Notes: generated from the sequence alone by a model not told the origin. 64,000 nt of DNA from Hyphomicrobiales bacterium (GCA_017305555.1 JAFKKM010000018.1:27969-91968), one strand, 5' to 3'. Shown: positions 33,697 through 44,100, numbered from the stretch's first letter. A program made the numbers and translations.

Positions 33697-33742
33697 ATAT
33701 GAAAAGGCCCCGCAGGAATGTTCCTGCGGGGCCTTTTCATAT
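33697..33742 (+). terminator. Strong bidirectional terminator after the adhesin gene
   Basis: Arms 33697-33718 and 33721-33742 are perfectly complementary over 22 bases, with a GC-rich core (GGCCCCGCAGGAA) and AT-rich outer ends that give a CCTTTTCATAT tail on both strands. It is 87 bases past the adhesin stop and also serves the convergent gene at 33823. Confidence 0.85.
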
Positions 33743-33822
33743 GGTGCCATATGTTAAGGCGGTGCGCCCGCGATAGCGGGCGTGCGCGCCTTCCAAGACA
33801 ATACGACGGGCGATGAAGTCGC

Positions 33823-34269
33823 CTAAATCTTCTGTCCGCCTGCTCCGGTGCCAACCGCGATGGTGATGCGCTGGATTTCGGTGCGGCCCTGTGGGTACTT
33901 CACCTCGACGGTCGCGACGTCGGTGCCGGTGAAGTCGGCCTCCGATTTATAGAGCGCGACGAACCCTGGCACCTCCAGCGCCAGGCACTGCTTGTAGTTG
34001 GTCGCGTTGACCTTGCCGCGTCGGATCGTCAGCGTGCCGTTCGCCGGCGGGTTGACGAGGCGGATGGTCGGCAGCGGCCCCGAGGTGCAGTCCGGCCGCA
34101 CGTTGATGTAAAGGCCGACCTGGATATTCTTCGCGGTCTGCCCCTTGGCGTTGCGCTCCACCATGGTCGGCGGCTGCTGTGCCAGCGCCGGGACCGGGGC
34201 GGTGAGCCAGATGACGCAGCCAAGTACGGGAGCAATCAGCGTGCAGTCCCGTCGATATCGGTGCATCAT
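33823..34269 (-). CDS. Secreted hypothetical protein
   Basis: This 148-residue protein has a signal peptide (LIAPVLGCVIWLTAPVPALA, cleavage before QQPP near residue 31) and a beta-rich mature domain with two cysteines (RPDCTSGPLPTIR, YKQCLALEVPG). The layout suggests a small periplasmic immunoglobulin-like domain, but no family is recognised. Start is at the ATG at 34269 or the adjacent one at 34266. It converges on the adhesin gene and shares its terminator. Confidence 0.7.
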   Translation of the reverse strand: MMHRYRRDCTLIAPVLGCVIWLTAPVPALAQQPPTMVERNAKGQTAKNIQVGLYINVRPDCTSGPLPTIRLVNPPANGTLTIRRGKVNATNYKQCLALEVPGFVALYKSEADFTGTDVATVEVKYPQGRTEIQRITIAVGTGAGGQKI

Positions 34270-34538
34270 GTTGGGCCCTGAATTTTAAAACCATGCCGCC
34301 GCGCTGCGCGAACAAACTTGTTACAGGATGCGGCAAACTCGACCTGATTTCAATTCGGGAGACGGGTCCGGTATTCCATTCGAACACGGTTTGAAGTCTA
34401 AGCGTGCGGAGTGGTTCGCAGGCACAGGAGGACGATTCGCATCAATGGTTTTATTCAGGCAGGTTCGTCTTCCTCTTGCGTAAGCTGCTCTGGCCGATCA
34501 GGATTGACGCAATCGCGGTGTGTCCAGGGAGGGTATCC

Positions 34539-36437
34539 ATGACCGATCGTAAGAATGCCGAGCCGAAGGTCGCGGATGCCAATGCCGCCGTCCTGAACGA
34601 ACTTCCGTTCGCGGATCGGCAGGATTTCGCCGACGCCGAGCGCGGGTTCATCGGCAGCTTGCCGGATGCGGTGATCCAGAATGATGCCGGGCGCACCGTC
34701 TGGACTTTGGCCGACTATGCCTTCCTGAAAGAGGACGCCGCGCCCACGACCGTCCACCCCAGCCTGTGGAGGCAGGCGCAACTCAATTGCCGCCACGGCC
34801 TGTTCGAGGTGGTGTCGGGCATCTATCAGATCCGCGGGCTCGACCTCTCCAACATGACGCTGATCGAGGGCAAGCAAGGCGTGATCGTGATCGATCCGCT
34901 GGTGACGGCCGAGACCGCGCGCGCCGGGCTCGAACTCTACCGCCAGCATCGTGGGCCGCGACATGTGGCGGCGGTGATTTACACCCACTCCCATGTCGAT
35001 CATTGGGGCGGCGTGAAGGGCGTCATCACGCAGGAGGATGCCGACAGCAAGCGCGTGCCGGTGATCGCGCCGGAAGGTTTCGTCGAGGCCATCGCGGAGG
35101 AGAACGTGCTGGCCGGCACAGCAATGGTGCGCCGCGCGCAGTATCAATTCGGGCCGCTGCTGCCGAAGGGCGTCAAGGGGCAGGTCGATGCCGGGCTCGG
35201 CAAGACGCTGTCGAGCGGCACCGTGACGCTGATCGCGCCGACCGACCTCATCAGTCGCGATCATGAAACGCGCGTGGTCGATGGCGTCGAGATCGTTTTC
35301 CTTATGGCGCCGGATAGCGAGGCGCCGGCCGAGATGCATATGTTTTATCCGGCGTTCAAATGCCTCAACATGGCCGAGAACGCAGTCCACAACTTCCATA
35401 ACCTGCTGCCGTTTCGCGGCGCCGAGGTGCGCGATTCCCGGGCTTGGTCGCGTTACATCGATGTCGCATTGATGACGTTTGGGGATCGCGCGGAAGCGCT
35501 GATCGGCCAGCATCACTGGCCGGTGTGGGGCACTGGTGCGATCAAGACTTATCTCGCCAAGCAGCGCGATCTCTATAAATACGTGCATGACCAGACGCTG
35601 CGCCTGATCAATCACGGCCACACACCGAACGAGATCGCCGAGCTGCTGACGCTGCCGGACAGTCTGGCGCATCAATGGTATGCGCGTGGCTATTACGGCA
35701 CGGTGCGACACAACGCCAAGGCGGTCTATCAGAAATATCTCGGCTGGTATGACGGCAATCCCGCGCATCTCGATCCGCTGCCGCCGCGAGAGGCGGCGCG
35801 AAAGTACGTTGATTACTTCGGTGGCTTCGACGCCGCGCTCGCCAAGGCCAAGGCTGATTTCGCCAAGGGCGAGTATCGGTGGGTGGCGGAGATCGCCAAT
35901 CATCTGGTGTTCGCGGACCCGACGCATCAGGAGGCCCGCACGCTCGCGGCAGATGCCTACGAGCAACTCGGCTATCTGTCGGAGGCCGCGACCTGGCGCA
36001 ATTCCTATCTGTTCGCCGCGCACGAACTGCGTAACGGCGTACCGCAGATGACGGCGCGCGGTGGCGTCGCGCCCGATGCGCTTGCGGCATTGCCGCTCGA
36101 TACGTTCTTCGATTTGCTGGCGGTGCGGCTCAATGGCCCCAAGGCCATCGGCAAGGCCGCCGTGCTGAACTGGGTCTTCACCGATACCGGCGAGATATTC
36201 GTGCTCAACCTCGACAACTGCGCGCTGACCCATCGCTTCGGACAGCGTGCCGAGCACGCCGATGCGACGTTGACGCTGACGCGGGCGACGCTGAACGCGA
36301 TCATGTTGACACAGACGACGTTTCCCGAGGCGGTGGGCGCGAAGAAGATCGCTATCGAGGGTAACCCGGCGAAGCTGCTGGAATTGCTCGGACTGTTCGA
36401 TACGTTCACGCCGAGCTTCGCCATCGTCGAGCCGTAG
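34539..36437 (+). CDS. Alkyl sulfatase, metallo-beta-lactamase fold (SdsA1-like)
   Basis: This 632-residue enzyme hydrolyses alkyl sulfates such as SDS to alcohol and sulfate. The metal-binding motif THSHVDHWGG is intact (H150, H152, D154, H155). A dimerisation region follows, and the last ~110 residues form an SCP2-like domain (LNWVFTDTGEIFVLNLDN...), the family architecture. GGGAGGG before ATG 34539 decides the start; the frame is open to 34404 but the extra residues are not a signal peptide. Known SdsA1 is exported, whereas no signal is seen here, so a cytoplasmic location is inferred. It is a single gene without obvious partners. Confidence 0.9.
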   Translation: MTDRKNAEPKVADANAAVLNELPFADRQDFADAERGFIGSLPDAVIQNDAGRTVWTLADYAFLKEDAAPTTVHPSLWRQAQLNCRHGLFEVVSGIYQIRGLDLSNMTLIEGKQGVIVIDPLVTAETARAGLELYRQHRGPRHVAAVIYTHSHVDHWGGVKGVITQEDADSKRVPVIAPEGFVEAIAEENVLAGTAMVRRAQYQFGPLLPKGVKGQVDAGLGKTLSSGTVTLIAPTDLISRDHETRVVDGVEIVFLMAPDSEAPAEMHMFYPAFKCLNMAENAVHNFHNLLPFRGAEVRDSRAWSRYIDVALMTFGDRAEALIGQHHWPVWGTGAIKTYLAKQRDLYKYVHDQTLRLINHGHTPNEIAELLTLPDSLAHQWYARGYYGTVRHNAKAVYQKYLGWYDGNPAHLDPLPPREAARKYVDYFGGFDAALAKAKADFAKGEYRWVAEIANHLVFADPTHQEARTLAADAYEQLGYLSEAATWRNSYLFAAHELRNGVPQMTARGGVAPDALAALPLDTFFDLLAVRLNGPKAIGKAAVLNWVFTDTGEIFVLNLDNCALTHRFGQRAEHADATLTLTRATLNAIMLTQTTFPEAVGAKKIAIEGNPAKLLELLGLFDTFTPSFAIVEP

Positions 36438-36465
36438 GCCAGAACGACAAGAGTTGAAATTAAGG

Positions 36466-36583
36466 CGTCATTGCAAGCAATCGGATCGGCGCTTCGCGCT
36501 TTCTGAACAAAGGCTCGACGAAGCAATCCAGCCCTTCTTCAACAGTCAGGATTGTTGCGGCGCTCGAGCTCTTTGCAATGACG
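36466..36583. repeat. REP-like inverted repeat, degenerate copy
   Basis: Begins CGTCATTGCAA (36466-36476) and ends with the complement TTGCAATGACG (36573-36583), with GACGAAGCAATCCAG inside. It is clearly related to the element at 37412-37493 and looks like a palindromic intergenic repeat dispersed in Bradyrhizobium-group genomes. Confidence 0.6.
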
Positions 36584-36608
36584 AAGAGCGTGGTTCGTCC
36601 GCTCAACG

Positions 36609-37355
36609 TTAGTACGTCGCACGGCCGCCGGAGATGTCGAACACAGCACCTGTCGAGAAGGCGCAGTCCTCGGATGCCAGCCAGGCCACCATCGCGGCGA
36701 GTTCTTCCACCAGCACGAAACGGCCCTTCGGAATCTTCGACAGCATGAAATCGATGTGCTGTTGCGTCATCTGGTCGAAGATGGCGGTCTTCGCCGCTGC
36801 CGGGGTCACCGCGTTGACGGCGATCTCATAGCCGGCCAACTCCTTGCCGAGAGACTTCGTCAGCGCGATCAGCCCCGCCTTTGAAGCGGAGTAGTGCGCG
36901 GCATTAGGGTTGCCTTCCTTGCCGGCAATCGAGGCGATGTTGACGATGCGACCGTAGTTCTGTTTCACCATCGTCGGCACGACGGCCTTGCAGCAGATGA
37001 ATGGGCCGTCGAGATTGATGCGCAGCACTTTGCGCCACTCGTCGAAATCGGTTTCCCACACCGTCTTGTTGATGCCGGCGATGCCGGCATTGTTGACGAG
37101 GATGTCGATCCTGCCGAGCTTGGCCAATGTCGCGTCGCGCGCCTTCTCGACTGCCGCCAGATCCGAAACGTCGACCTGAATGGCGGTGACTGCCGCACCG
37201 ATTTGTTTGGCGGTCTGCTCGGCCAGCGCGATGTCGTGATCCCAGATCGCGACCTTGGCGCCTGAGGAGACAAATCGTTCGGTGATGGCGCGGCCAAAGC
37301 CCTGCGCACCGCCGGTCACCACGGCGCAGCGGCCGTTGAGATCGATCTTGTTCAT
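36609..37355 (-). CDS. SDR-family NAD(P)-dependent oxidoreductase (sugar-acid cluster)
   Basis: This 248-residue classical short-chain dehydrogenase has a Rossmann motif in VVTGGAQGFG, NNAG near residue 90, and the catalytic Ser-Tyr-Lys in IASIAG...YSASK. TAGGAGA upstream supports the start. It is the most distal minus-strand gene of the LacI-linked sugar cluster, separated from the neighbouring SDR gene by a REP-like element. It probably oxidises a sugar, polyol or sugar-acid intermediate; the substrate is not readable. Confidence 0.85.
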   Translation of the reverse strand: MNKIDLNGRCAVVTGGAQGFGRAITERFVSSGAKVAIWDHDIALAEQTAKQIGAAVTAIQVDVSDLAAVEKARDATLAKLGRIDILVNNAGIAGINKTVWETDFDEWRKVLRINLDGPFICCKAVVPTMVKQNYGRIVNIASIAGKEGNPNAAHYSASKAGLIALTKSLGKELAGYEIAVNAVTPAAAKTAIFDQMTQQHIDFMLSKIPKGRFVLVEELAAMVAWLASEDCAFSTGAVFDISGGRATY

Positions 37356-37411
37356 TGTGGATTCTCCTAAGAGACTAACCTGATACTTTCAACGAAATTG
37401 GGACCTATCGC

Positions 37412-37493
37412 CGTCATTGCGAGGAGCGTAGCAACGAAGCAATCCAATTCTTCTCTGTGGCCTCTGGATTGCTTCGCTTCGCTCGCAATGACG
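37412..37493. repeat. REP-like inverted repeat
   Basis: Left arm from 37412 (CGTCATTGCGAGGAGCG...) and right arm ending at 37493 (...CGCTCGCAATGACG) form a long imperfect hairpin between the two SDR genes. A degenerate second copy is at 36466-36583. It may stabilise or end the upstream message. Confidence 0.75.
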
Positions 37494-37527
37494 GTAAGTC
37501 CTCGGCAAAATCATTTTCAACGAACTC

Positions 37528-38262
37528 TTAAAGCGTCCAGCCGCCGTCGATGATGTGTGCGACACCGGTGGTGAAGGCGCTTTCGTCGCTGGCGAGATAG
37601 ACCGCGAGCGACGCGATTTCATCCGCGGTGCCTAGCCGCCCCATCGGCTGGCGGCTGACGAACATCTCGCGACCGCCGGCACCGAGCGCTGCGGCGCGGC
37701 CGAGCATCGAAGGTGTCTCGATGGTGCCGGGGCAGATGCAGTTACAGCGGATACCCTTGGCGATGAAGTCGGCAGCTACCGCACGCGTGAGCCCGGCGAC
37801 GGCGGCTTTCGTGGCGCCATAGACGTAGCGGTTGGGCGCGGCCTTGAACACGCCGGCGGCGGAGGCGATGTTGATGATCGAGCCGTGGCCGGCCGTCAGC
37901 ATTCCGGGCAGGAAGGCCCGCAACGTGCGGTGCATCGACTTCACGTTGAGATCGAACGAAAAGTCCCAATCGTCGTCGCTGCACTCCAGCACCGTGCCGT
38001 GATGCACGAAGCCGGCCGCGTTGAGCAGCACGTCGACGGTGCCGACTTGCTTGGCCATCGCCGCGACCGCCGCGCTATCGCGCGCGTCGAGGCGGGCGAC
38101 TTCCGCGACGCCTTCCTTGGTTAGCGCCGCGAGTTGCTTGTCGTCGATGTCGGTTGCGATCACGGTCGCGCCTTCACGCGCGAAGGCGATGGCACTGGCG
38201 CGGCCGATGCCGGCTGCCGCCGCGGTCACGAATGCGCGTTTGCCTTTCAGTCGGCCGGACAT
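37528..38262 (-). CDS. SDR dehydrogenase resembling 2-keto-3-deoxy-L-fuconate dehydrogenase
   Basis: This 244-residue classical SDR has TAAAAGIG at the cofactor site, AGFVHHGTVLECSDDDWDF in the middle, and the catalytic YGATK. The AGFVHHGTVL and FIAKGIRCNCICPGT segments are characteristic of the branch containing bacterial 2-keto-3-deoxy-L-fuconate dehydrogenase and mammalian BDH2/DHRS6. AAGGAGA six bases upstream decides the start. It follows the IlvD-type dehydratase in the same direction, so oxidising the 2-keto-3-deoxy acid that enzyme produces is a coherent inference. Confidence 0.85.
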   Translation of the reverse strand: MSGRLKGKRAFVTAAAAGIGRASAIAFAREGATVIATDIDDKQLAALTKEGVAEVARLDARDSAAVAAMAKQVGTVDVLLNAAGFVHHGTVLECSDDDWDFSFDLNVKSMHRTLRAFLPGMLTAGHGSIINIASAAGVFKAAPNRYVYGATKAAVAGLTRAVAADFIAKGIRCNCICPGTIETPSMLGRAAALGAGGREMFVSRQPMGRLGTADEIASLAVYLASDESAFTTGVAHIIDGGWTL

Positions 38263-38347
38263 TGTCGTTCTCCTTGAAATCCAGAGTCTGTTTCAATTGC
38301 GTTGAACCAGACTCGTCGTTCACCTTTTCTGTTTGAACATGATTTTT

Positions 38348-38372
38348 CCGAAAGCCGGTTTCCGCTTTTCGG
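38348..38372. repeat. Short dispersed-type hairpin between dehydratase and SDR genes
   Basis: CCGAAAGCCGG (38348-38358) pairs imperfectly with the following CCGCTTTTCGG, 10 bases past the dehydratase stop. The GATTTTTCCGAAA...TTTTCGGGATCA layout resembles a short intergenic element common in rhizobial genomes (recollection). Confidence 0.45.
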
Positions 38373-38381
38373 GATCAGGCT

Positions 38382-40205
38382 CTAGTGATTGTCGCGGGCG
38401 ACGCCGACACGGCCGGCGATGTCCTGGTAGCGCGTCGCGAATTCCATGCAGGCGCCGGTGGCGTGTTGGCCCACGGTGTTGCGATACATCTCCTGCCACG
38501 GCGTCTGATGCGCGGGGTAGGGGAAGCCGCCCTTGGCCTTGAGTTCGACGCGGCGCCGCTTCACCTCGGCGTCATCGATCATGATGTTGGCGCTGCCCTT
38601 GTTGAGGTCGATGCGCACCATGTCGCCGGTTTGCAGGATGGCGAGGCCGCCATCGGCGGCGGCTTCCGGTGTCGCGTTGAGGATGGAGGGCGAACCCGAC
38701 GTGCCCGACTGGCGGCCATCACCGATGCACGGCAGCGAGAGGATGCCGCGTTTGATCAGTGCGGCCGGGGGCTGCATGTTGACCACCTCGGAGCCGCCCG
38801 GATAGCCGATCGGCCCGACGCCGCGCACGAACAGGATGCAATGCTCGTCGATGTTGAGCGACGGATCGTCAATGCGGTGGTGATAGTCTTCCGGTCCCTC
38901 GAAGACGATGGCGCGCCCTTCGAAGGCGTTCAGGTCCTTGGTATTGGACAGATAGCGATCGCGAAATTCTTTGGAGATCACACTGGTCTTCATGATCGCG
39001 GAATCGAACAGGTTGCCGCGCAGAACGAGGAAGCCCGCATCCTGCACCAGCGGCTTGTCATAGCTCCAGATCACGTCGCCATCGGGCTTCGGCGCATTGC
39101 GGCAGTTGTCACCCATCGTGCGGCCGTTGACGGTCATCACGTTTTCATGAATGCGTTTGTGCCGCATCAGTTCACCGATGACGGCGGGGACGCCGCCAGC
39201 GCGGTGATATTCCTCGCCGAGATAGAATCCGGCCGGCTGCATGTTCACCAGCAGCGGAATCTCGTGGCCGTGCGTCTGCCAGTCGTCGATAGAAAGTTCG
39301 ACGCCGATGTGGCGGGCGAGGGCGTTGATGTGGATCGGTGCGTTGGTCGAGCCGCCGATCGCCGAGTTGACGACGATGCAGTTCTCGAACGCCTCGCGCG
39401 TCAGGATGTCCGAAGGCTTGAGGTCTTCCCACACCATCTCGACGATTCGCGTGCCGGTCTCGTAAGCGATTTGACCGCGTTCGCGGTAGGGCGCCGGAAT
39501 CGCCGCACAACCCGGCAGCGACATACCGAGCGCTTCGGCGAGTGAATTCATCGTCGATGCCGTGCCCATAGTGTTGCAGTGGCCGACCGATGGCGCCGAC
39601 GACGCCACGATGCGCATGAATTCCTCGTAGTCGATTTCGCCGGCGGCGAGCCGCTCGCGCGATTTCCAGACCACGGTGCCGGAGCCGCTGCGCTCTCCAT
39701 TGAACCAGCCGTTCAGCATCGGTCCGCCGGACAGCACAATTGCCGGCATGTTCACGGTTGCCGCCGCCATCAGGCACGCGGGCGTGGTCTTGTCGCAACC
39801 GGTGGTCAGCACGACGCCGTCGAGCGGATAGCTGAACAACACCTCGACGAGGCCCATGTAAGCAAGGTTGCGGTCGAGTGCTGCGGTCGGCCGTTTGCCG
39901 GTTTCCTGAATCGGATGCACCGGAAATTCCATTGCGATGCCGCCGGCGGCGCGGATGCCCTCGCGGACGCGCTTGGCAAGATCGAGATGATGCCGGTTGC
40001 ACGGCGAGAGGTCGTTGCCGGTCTGCGCGATGCCGATGATCGGTTTGCCGGACTGCAATTCCTCGCGCGTCAGGCCGTAATTGAGGTAGCGCTCGAGATA
40101 GAGCGCAGTCATCGCCGGGTTGTGGGGATTGTTGAACCATTCGGTCGAGCGAAGCTTGCGGCGGGGCTGGTTCTCAGGTGTCGTCTGATCGGTTTTCTTG
40201 TTCAA
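38382..40205 (-). CDS. IlvD/Edd-family sugar-acid dehydratase
   Basis: This 607-residue Fe-S dehydratase is of the branch that includes L-arabinonate and D-xylonate dehydratases. Cluster cysteines are visible in [18 protein letters not shown] and GHCNTMGTA, and the Lys after GCD is the usual carbamylated metal ligand. It converts an aldonic acid to its 2-keto-3-deoxy form. TTG at 40205 is preferred as start because GGGAGG lies five bases upstream; the open frame reaches 40298 without family-like sequence. A LacI-type operator lies about 115 bases upstream, and the repressor gene follows on the same strand. Confidence 0.9.
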   Translation of the reverse strand: MNKKTDQTTPENQPRRKLRSTEWFNNPHNPAMTALYLERYLNYGLTREELQSGKPIIGIAQTGNDLSPCNRHHLDLAKRVREGIRAAGGIAMEFPVHPIQETGKRPTAALDRNLAYMGLVEVLFSYPLDGVVLTTGCDKTTPACLMAAATVNMPAIVLSGGPMLNGWFNGERSGSGTVVWKSRERLAAGEIDYEEFMRIVASSAPSVGHCNTMGTASTMNSLAEALGMSLPGCAAIPAPYRERGQIAYETGTRIVEMVWEDLKPSDILTREAFENCIVVNSAIGGSTNAPIHINALARHIGVELSIDDWQTHGHEIPLLVNMQPAGFYLGEEYHRAGGVPAVIGELMRHKRIHENVMTVNGRTMGDNCRNAPKPDGDVIWSYDKPLVQDAGFLVLRGNLFDSAIMKTSVISKEFRDRYLSNTKDLNAFEGRAIVFEGPEDYHHRIDDPSLNIDEHCILFVRGVGPIGYPGGSEVVNMQPPAALIKRGILSLPCIGDGRQSGTSGSPSILNATPEAAADGGLAILQTGDMVRIDLNKGSANIMIDDAEVKRRRVELKAKGGFPYPAHQTPWQEMYRNTVGQHATGACMEFATRYQDIAGRVGVARDNH

Positions 40206-40319
40206 TGTTTCCTCCCGCAGGCCGCCCTGGCGGTGGTTGTATGTTGTTGAAGCGCAGCCGCGGGCGCGGCCGTCAACTCGGCATTGTTCCAGAGACACAG
40301 CCGCGAGTCACGCCAAAAA

Positions 40320-40332
40320 GACAGCGCTACCA
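40320..40332. promoter_or_regulatory. LacI-type operator, copy 1
   Basis: GACAGCGCTACCA, centred on the palindrome AGCGCT, in the gap between the lacI-type gene and the dehydratase gene. It is identical to the sequence at 41450-41462. The ideal palindrome would be TGGTAGCGCTACCA. Confidence 0.65.
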
Positions 40333-40374
40333 AATTTGTGCGAACCGGGCGAAAAGCTTCAGCGAGGCGGCGAT

Positions 40375-41406
40375 TTAGAGGCGCCGGGGTGCGGAACTGC
40401 GGCGTATTATCAATTCATATCCGAGATCGATCACCGGTGTTGCCGGCCGCCTGCCTTCGATGGCGTCCATCGTCATGGTGATGGCAGTCCTGCCCATGTC
40501 GTAGCGGTTGGTGCGGACGCTGGTGAGCGGCGGCACTGCCGATGCCATATATTCCAGATCGTTGAAGCCGACGATGGCGATGTCTTCCGGAACCTGAATC
40601 TGTCGGCGCTGGCATTCGAACAGAGTTCCCAGCGCGAGGTCGTCATTGACGCAAAACACCGCATCGATATCGGGCGCTTTCATCAACAAATCCGCGAACA
40701 GCGTTCCGCCCATTGTCACCGATGTCGGCACCGGAGTTGCGATGATCAGGCGCGGATCGTAGAGCGAGGCGCGTTTCATCGCGTCGGTGTAGCCTTCGAG
40801 GCGGCGTTGCACGCGCGGGTCCATGCGCGCGCCGAGAAATCCGATGCGCTTGAAGTTCAATTCGATAAGATGCGAAATCACCGCAAATGCAGCGTCATTA
40901 TGAGAAAAGCCGACCATCATGTCGATCGGCTCGGGACCAAGTTCCATGATCTGGACGATGGGGCAGTTCATCGATTCCAGGATTGCGCGTGATTCATCGG
41001 TCTGGTTGATACCAGTCACCACCAGTCCGGCCGGCCGTTGCGCCTTGAACAACTGCAACAGCTTTTCTTCCTGAAGAATGCTGTAGTGGGTGTTGACGAG
41101 CTGGATCGAGTAGCGGCTTTCGGCCGATCCGTCGTAGATGCCGCGCAGCACGTCGGAGAAAACGTTGTTGGTGAAGGACGGGATCAACACGCCGATCACT
41201 TCGGTGCGCCGCGACGCGAGCGCACGCGCCGCAAGATCGGGGACATAACCGAGTTGGCGCGCTGCGTTCTCGACACGTTCGCGCTTGCCGGGAGAGAGTG
41301 CTTCGGGATTGCGAAAGAAGCGTGACGCGGTGATCGGGCTCACGCCCGCGAGTTTCGCGACTTCAGTGAGTCTGACTCTTCCGGAACTGGTCCGCGCGCG
41401 CGCCAT
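40375..41406 (-). CDS. LacI-family transcriptional repressor of the sugar cluster
   Basis: This 343-residue regulator has an N-terminal LacI helix-turn-helix (LTEVAKLAGVSPITASRFFRN) and hinge helix (AARALASRRT), then a periplasmic-binding-protein-like effector domain (VIGVLIPSFTNNVF, FLGARMDPR, VPEDIAIVGFND). It is divergent from the ABC importer and upstream of the dehydratase. Two identical 13-base palindromic sites flank its gene. Repression relieved by the imported sugar or its acid is the likely logic. Confidence 0.93.
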   Translation of the reverse strand: MARARTSSGRVRLTEVAKLAGVSPITASRFFRNPEALSPGKRERVENAARQLGYVPDLAARALASRRTEVIGVLIPSFTNNVFSDVLRGIYDGSAESRYSIQLVNTHYSILQEEKLLQLFKAQRPAGLVVTGINQTDESRAILESMNCPIVQIMELGPEPIDMMVGFSHNDAAFAVISHLIELNFKRIGFLGARMDPRVQRRLEGYTDAMKRASLYDPRLIIATPVPTSVTMGGTLFADLLMKAPDIDAVFCVNDDLALGTLFECQRRQIQVPEDIAIVGFNDLEYMASAVPPLTSVRTNRYDMGRTAITMTMDAIEGRRPATPVIDLGYELIIRRSSAPRRL

Positions 41407-41447
41407 GACGCGCTGATAGCATAAGAGCCTTGACGATTAAATGATTA

Positions 41448-41475
41448 TTGACAGCGCTACCACCGCATTGATAAT
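41448..41475 (+). promoter_or_regulatory. Sigma-70 promoter for the ABC importer operon
   Basis: TTGACA (41448-41453), 16-base spacer, GATAAT (41470-41475), about 100 bases upstream of the ATPase start. The LacI-type operator overlaps the -35 element and spacer, so bound repressor would block RNA polymerase. Confidence 0.6.
41450..41462. promoter_or_regulatory. LacI-type operator, copy 2
   Basis: Same GACAGCGCTACCA as at 40320-40332, in the divergent region between the repressor gene and the ABC importer genes. Confidence 0.7.
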
Positions 41476-41573
41476 GGCCACCCAACTAGGGACAATGCCC
41501 CCATTCAACTTTCGACAGAAGTTGAGAACAGAGCCGCGACGGTTTGCGCCGTACAACGCCGTAACGTGAGGGA

Positions 41574-42647
<1,074 letters not shown>

Positions 42648-42738
42648 TCCGGCACGGCCGCCAATAACAAGACAATAACGATCGGGGTTTTGAGGGACGT
42701 CCATAATTACAATTACAAACAAAGGCAGGGAGAAGACG

Positions 42739-44064
42739 ATGAGCAATTTAATCACCGACCGGCGTTCGCTGCTCAAGGGTGGCGCGACGATGCTGGCTGC
42801 GGCGGCCGCGATGTCGAGCGAGCAGTTGCTGGGCTACGCCAAGGCCTGGGCGCAGACCTCGCCATGGAAGCCGGAGGCGGGCGCCAAGATCAACCTGCTG
42901 CGTTGGAAACGCTTCGTCGAAGCCGAAGACGTCGCCTTCATGAAGATCGTCGATGCCTTCCAGAAGGCCAACAACGTCACCATCAACGTCTCGAATGAGT
43001 CTTACGACGACATTCAGCCGAAGGCCTCGGTCGCGGCGAATACCGGGCAGGGCCTTGATATGGTGTGGGGTCTCTACTCGCTGCCGTTCCTGTTCCCCAA
43101 CAAATGCACGGATATGACCGACGTTGCCGACTATCTTGCCAAGAAGTGTGGCGGATGGGCGGAGTCGGGCAAGGCTTACGGTATGCTGAACGGCAAGTGG
43201 ATCGGCATTCCGGTGGCGGCGACCGGCGGCCTTGTGAACTATCGGGTCAAGGCTGCCGAGGCGGCTGGCCACAAGACCTTCCCGAAGGATCTTGGCGGCT
43301 TCCTCGATCTCGTCAAGGGCATGAAGAAGAACGGCACGCCTGGCGGCATGGCGCTGGGCCACGCGTCGGGCGATGCCAACGGCTGGCTGCACTGGGCGCT
43401 GTGGGCGCACGGCGGCAACCTGATCGACAAGGATAACAAGGTCGTCATCAACTCGCCGGAAACCGCCAAAGCGCTCGAATACGTCAAGCAGCTCTACGAT
43501 AATTTCGTGCCCGGCACGGCGTCGTGGAACGACAGTTCGAATAACAAGGCGTTCCTTGCGGGGCAGCTCCATCTCACCGTCAACGGCATCTCGATCTACG
43601 TTGCGGCGAAGAAGGAAAATCCGCAGATCGCCGAAGACATGAACCACGCGCATTTGCCCGCGGGTGTCGACGGCAAGACGCGCGAATTGCATCTCGGCTT
43701 CCCGATCCTGGTCTATACGTTCACCAAGTTCCCGCAGACCTGCAAGGCGTTCACGAGCTTCCTGCTCGAGCCTGCCCAATTCAACCCGTGGGTTGAAGCG
43801 GCGCAGGGCTATCTGTCACCGTTCCTGCTCGATTACGAAAAGAACCCGATCTGGACGGCCGATCCGAAGAACACGCCGTATCGCGACGTGGCGCAGACCG
43901 CGAACACGCCTGCCGGCATCGGCAAGATGGGTGAAAACGCCGCTGCCGCGATTGCCGACTTTGTCGTGGTCGACATGTTCGCGAACTACGCCACGGGGCG
44001 CGAAGACGTCAAGACGGCGATGGCTTCGGCGGAACGCAACGCCAAGCGCATCTTCCGCGGTTAA
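42739..44064 (+). CDS. ABC sugar-binding protein with Tat signal
   Basis: This 441-residue extracellular solute-binding protein is of the CUT1 (family 1) type. The N-terminus DRRSLLKGGATMLAAAAA has the twin arginines and hydrophobic run of a Tat signal, with cleavage near AWAQT (residue 34). The mature part shows the family features (VWGLYSLPFLFPNKCTD, GIPVAATGGLVNYR). GGGAG upstream supports the start. A strong hairpin after the gene probably raises its message relative to the permeases. The sugar bound cannot be read. Confidence 0.9.
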   Translation: MSNLITDRRSLLKGGATMLAAAAAMSSEQLLGYAKAWAQTSPWKPEAGAKINLLRWKRFVEAEDVAFMKIVDAFQKANNVTINVSNESYDDIQPKASVAANTGQGLDMVWGLYSLPFLFPNKCTDMTDVADYLAKKCGGWAESGKAYGMLNGKWIGIPVAATGGLVNYRVKAAEAAGHKTFPKDLGGFLDLVKGMKKNGTPGGMALGHASGDANGWLHWALWAHGGNLIDKDNKVVINSPETAKALEYVKQLYDNFVPGTASWNDSSNNKAFLAGQLHLTVNGISIYVAAKKENPQIAEDMNHAHLPAGVDGKTRELHLGFPILVYTFTKFPQTCKAFTSFLLEPAQFNPWVEAAQGYLSPFLLDYEKNPIWTADPKNTPYRDVAQTANTPAGIGKMGENAAAAIADFVVVDMFANYATGREDVKTAMASAERNAKRIFRG

Positions 44065-44071
44065 CAAAACG

Positions 44072-44100
44072 ATGCCGGCGCGGATCGTCCGCGCCGGCAT
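44072..44100 (+). terminator. 13-bp perfect stem-loop between binding protein and permease genes
   Basis: Arms 44072-44084 and 44088-44100 are perfectly complementary around the loop TCG, with TTCGTT after. It begins only 7 bases past the stop. In ABC operons such hairpins usually act as partial terminators or 3' stabilisers that keep binding protein in excess. Confidence 0.65.

Noticed and set aside
34455..36257. 600-codon minus-strand frame opposite the alkyl sulfatase
   Set aside because: The plus-strand frame has an intact metal-binding motif and family architecture; the antisense product has composition typical of a shadow frame.
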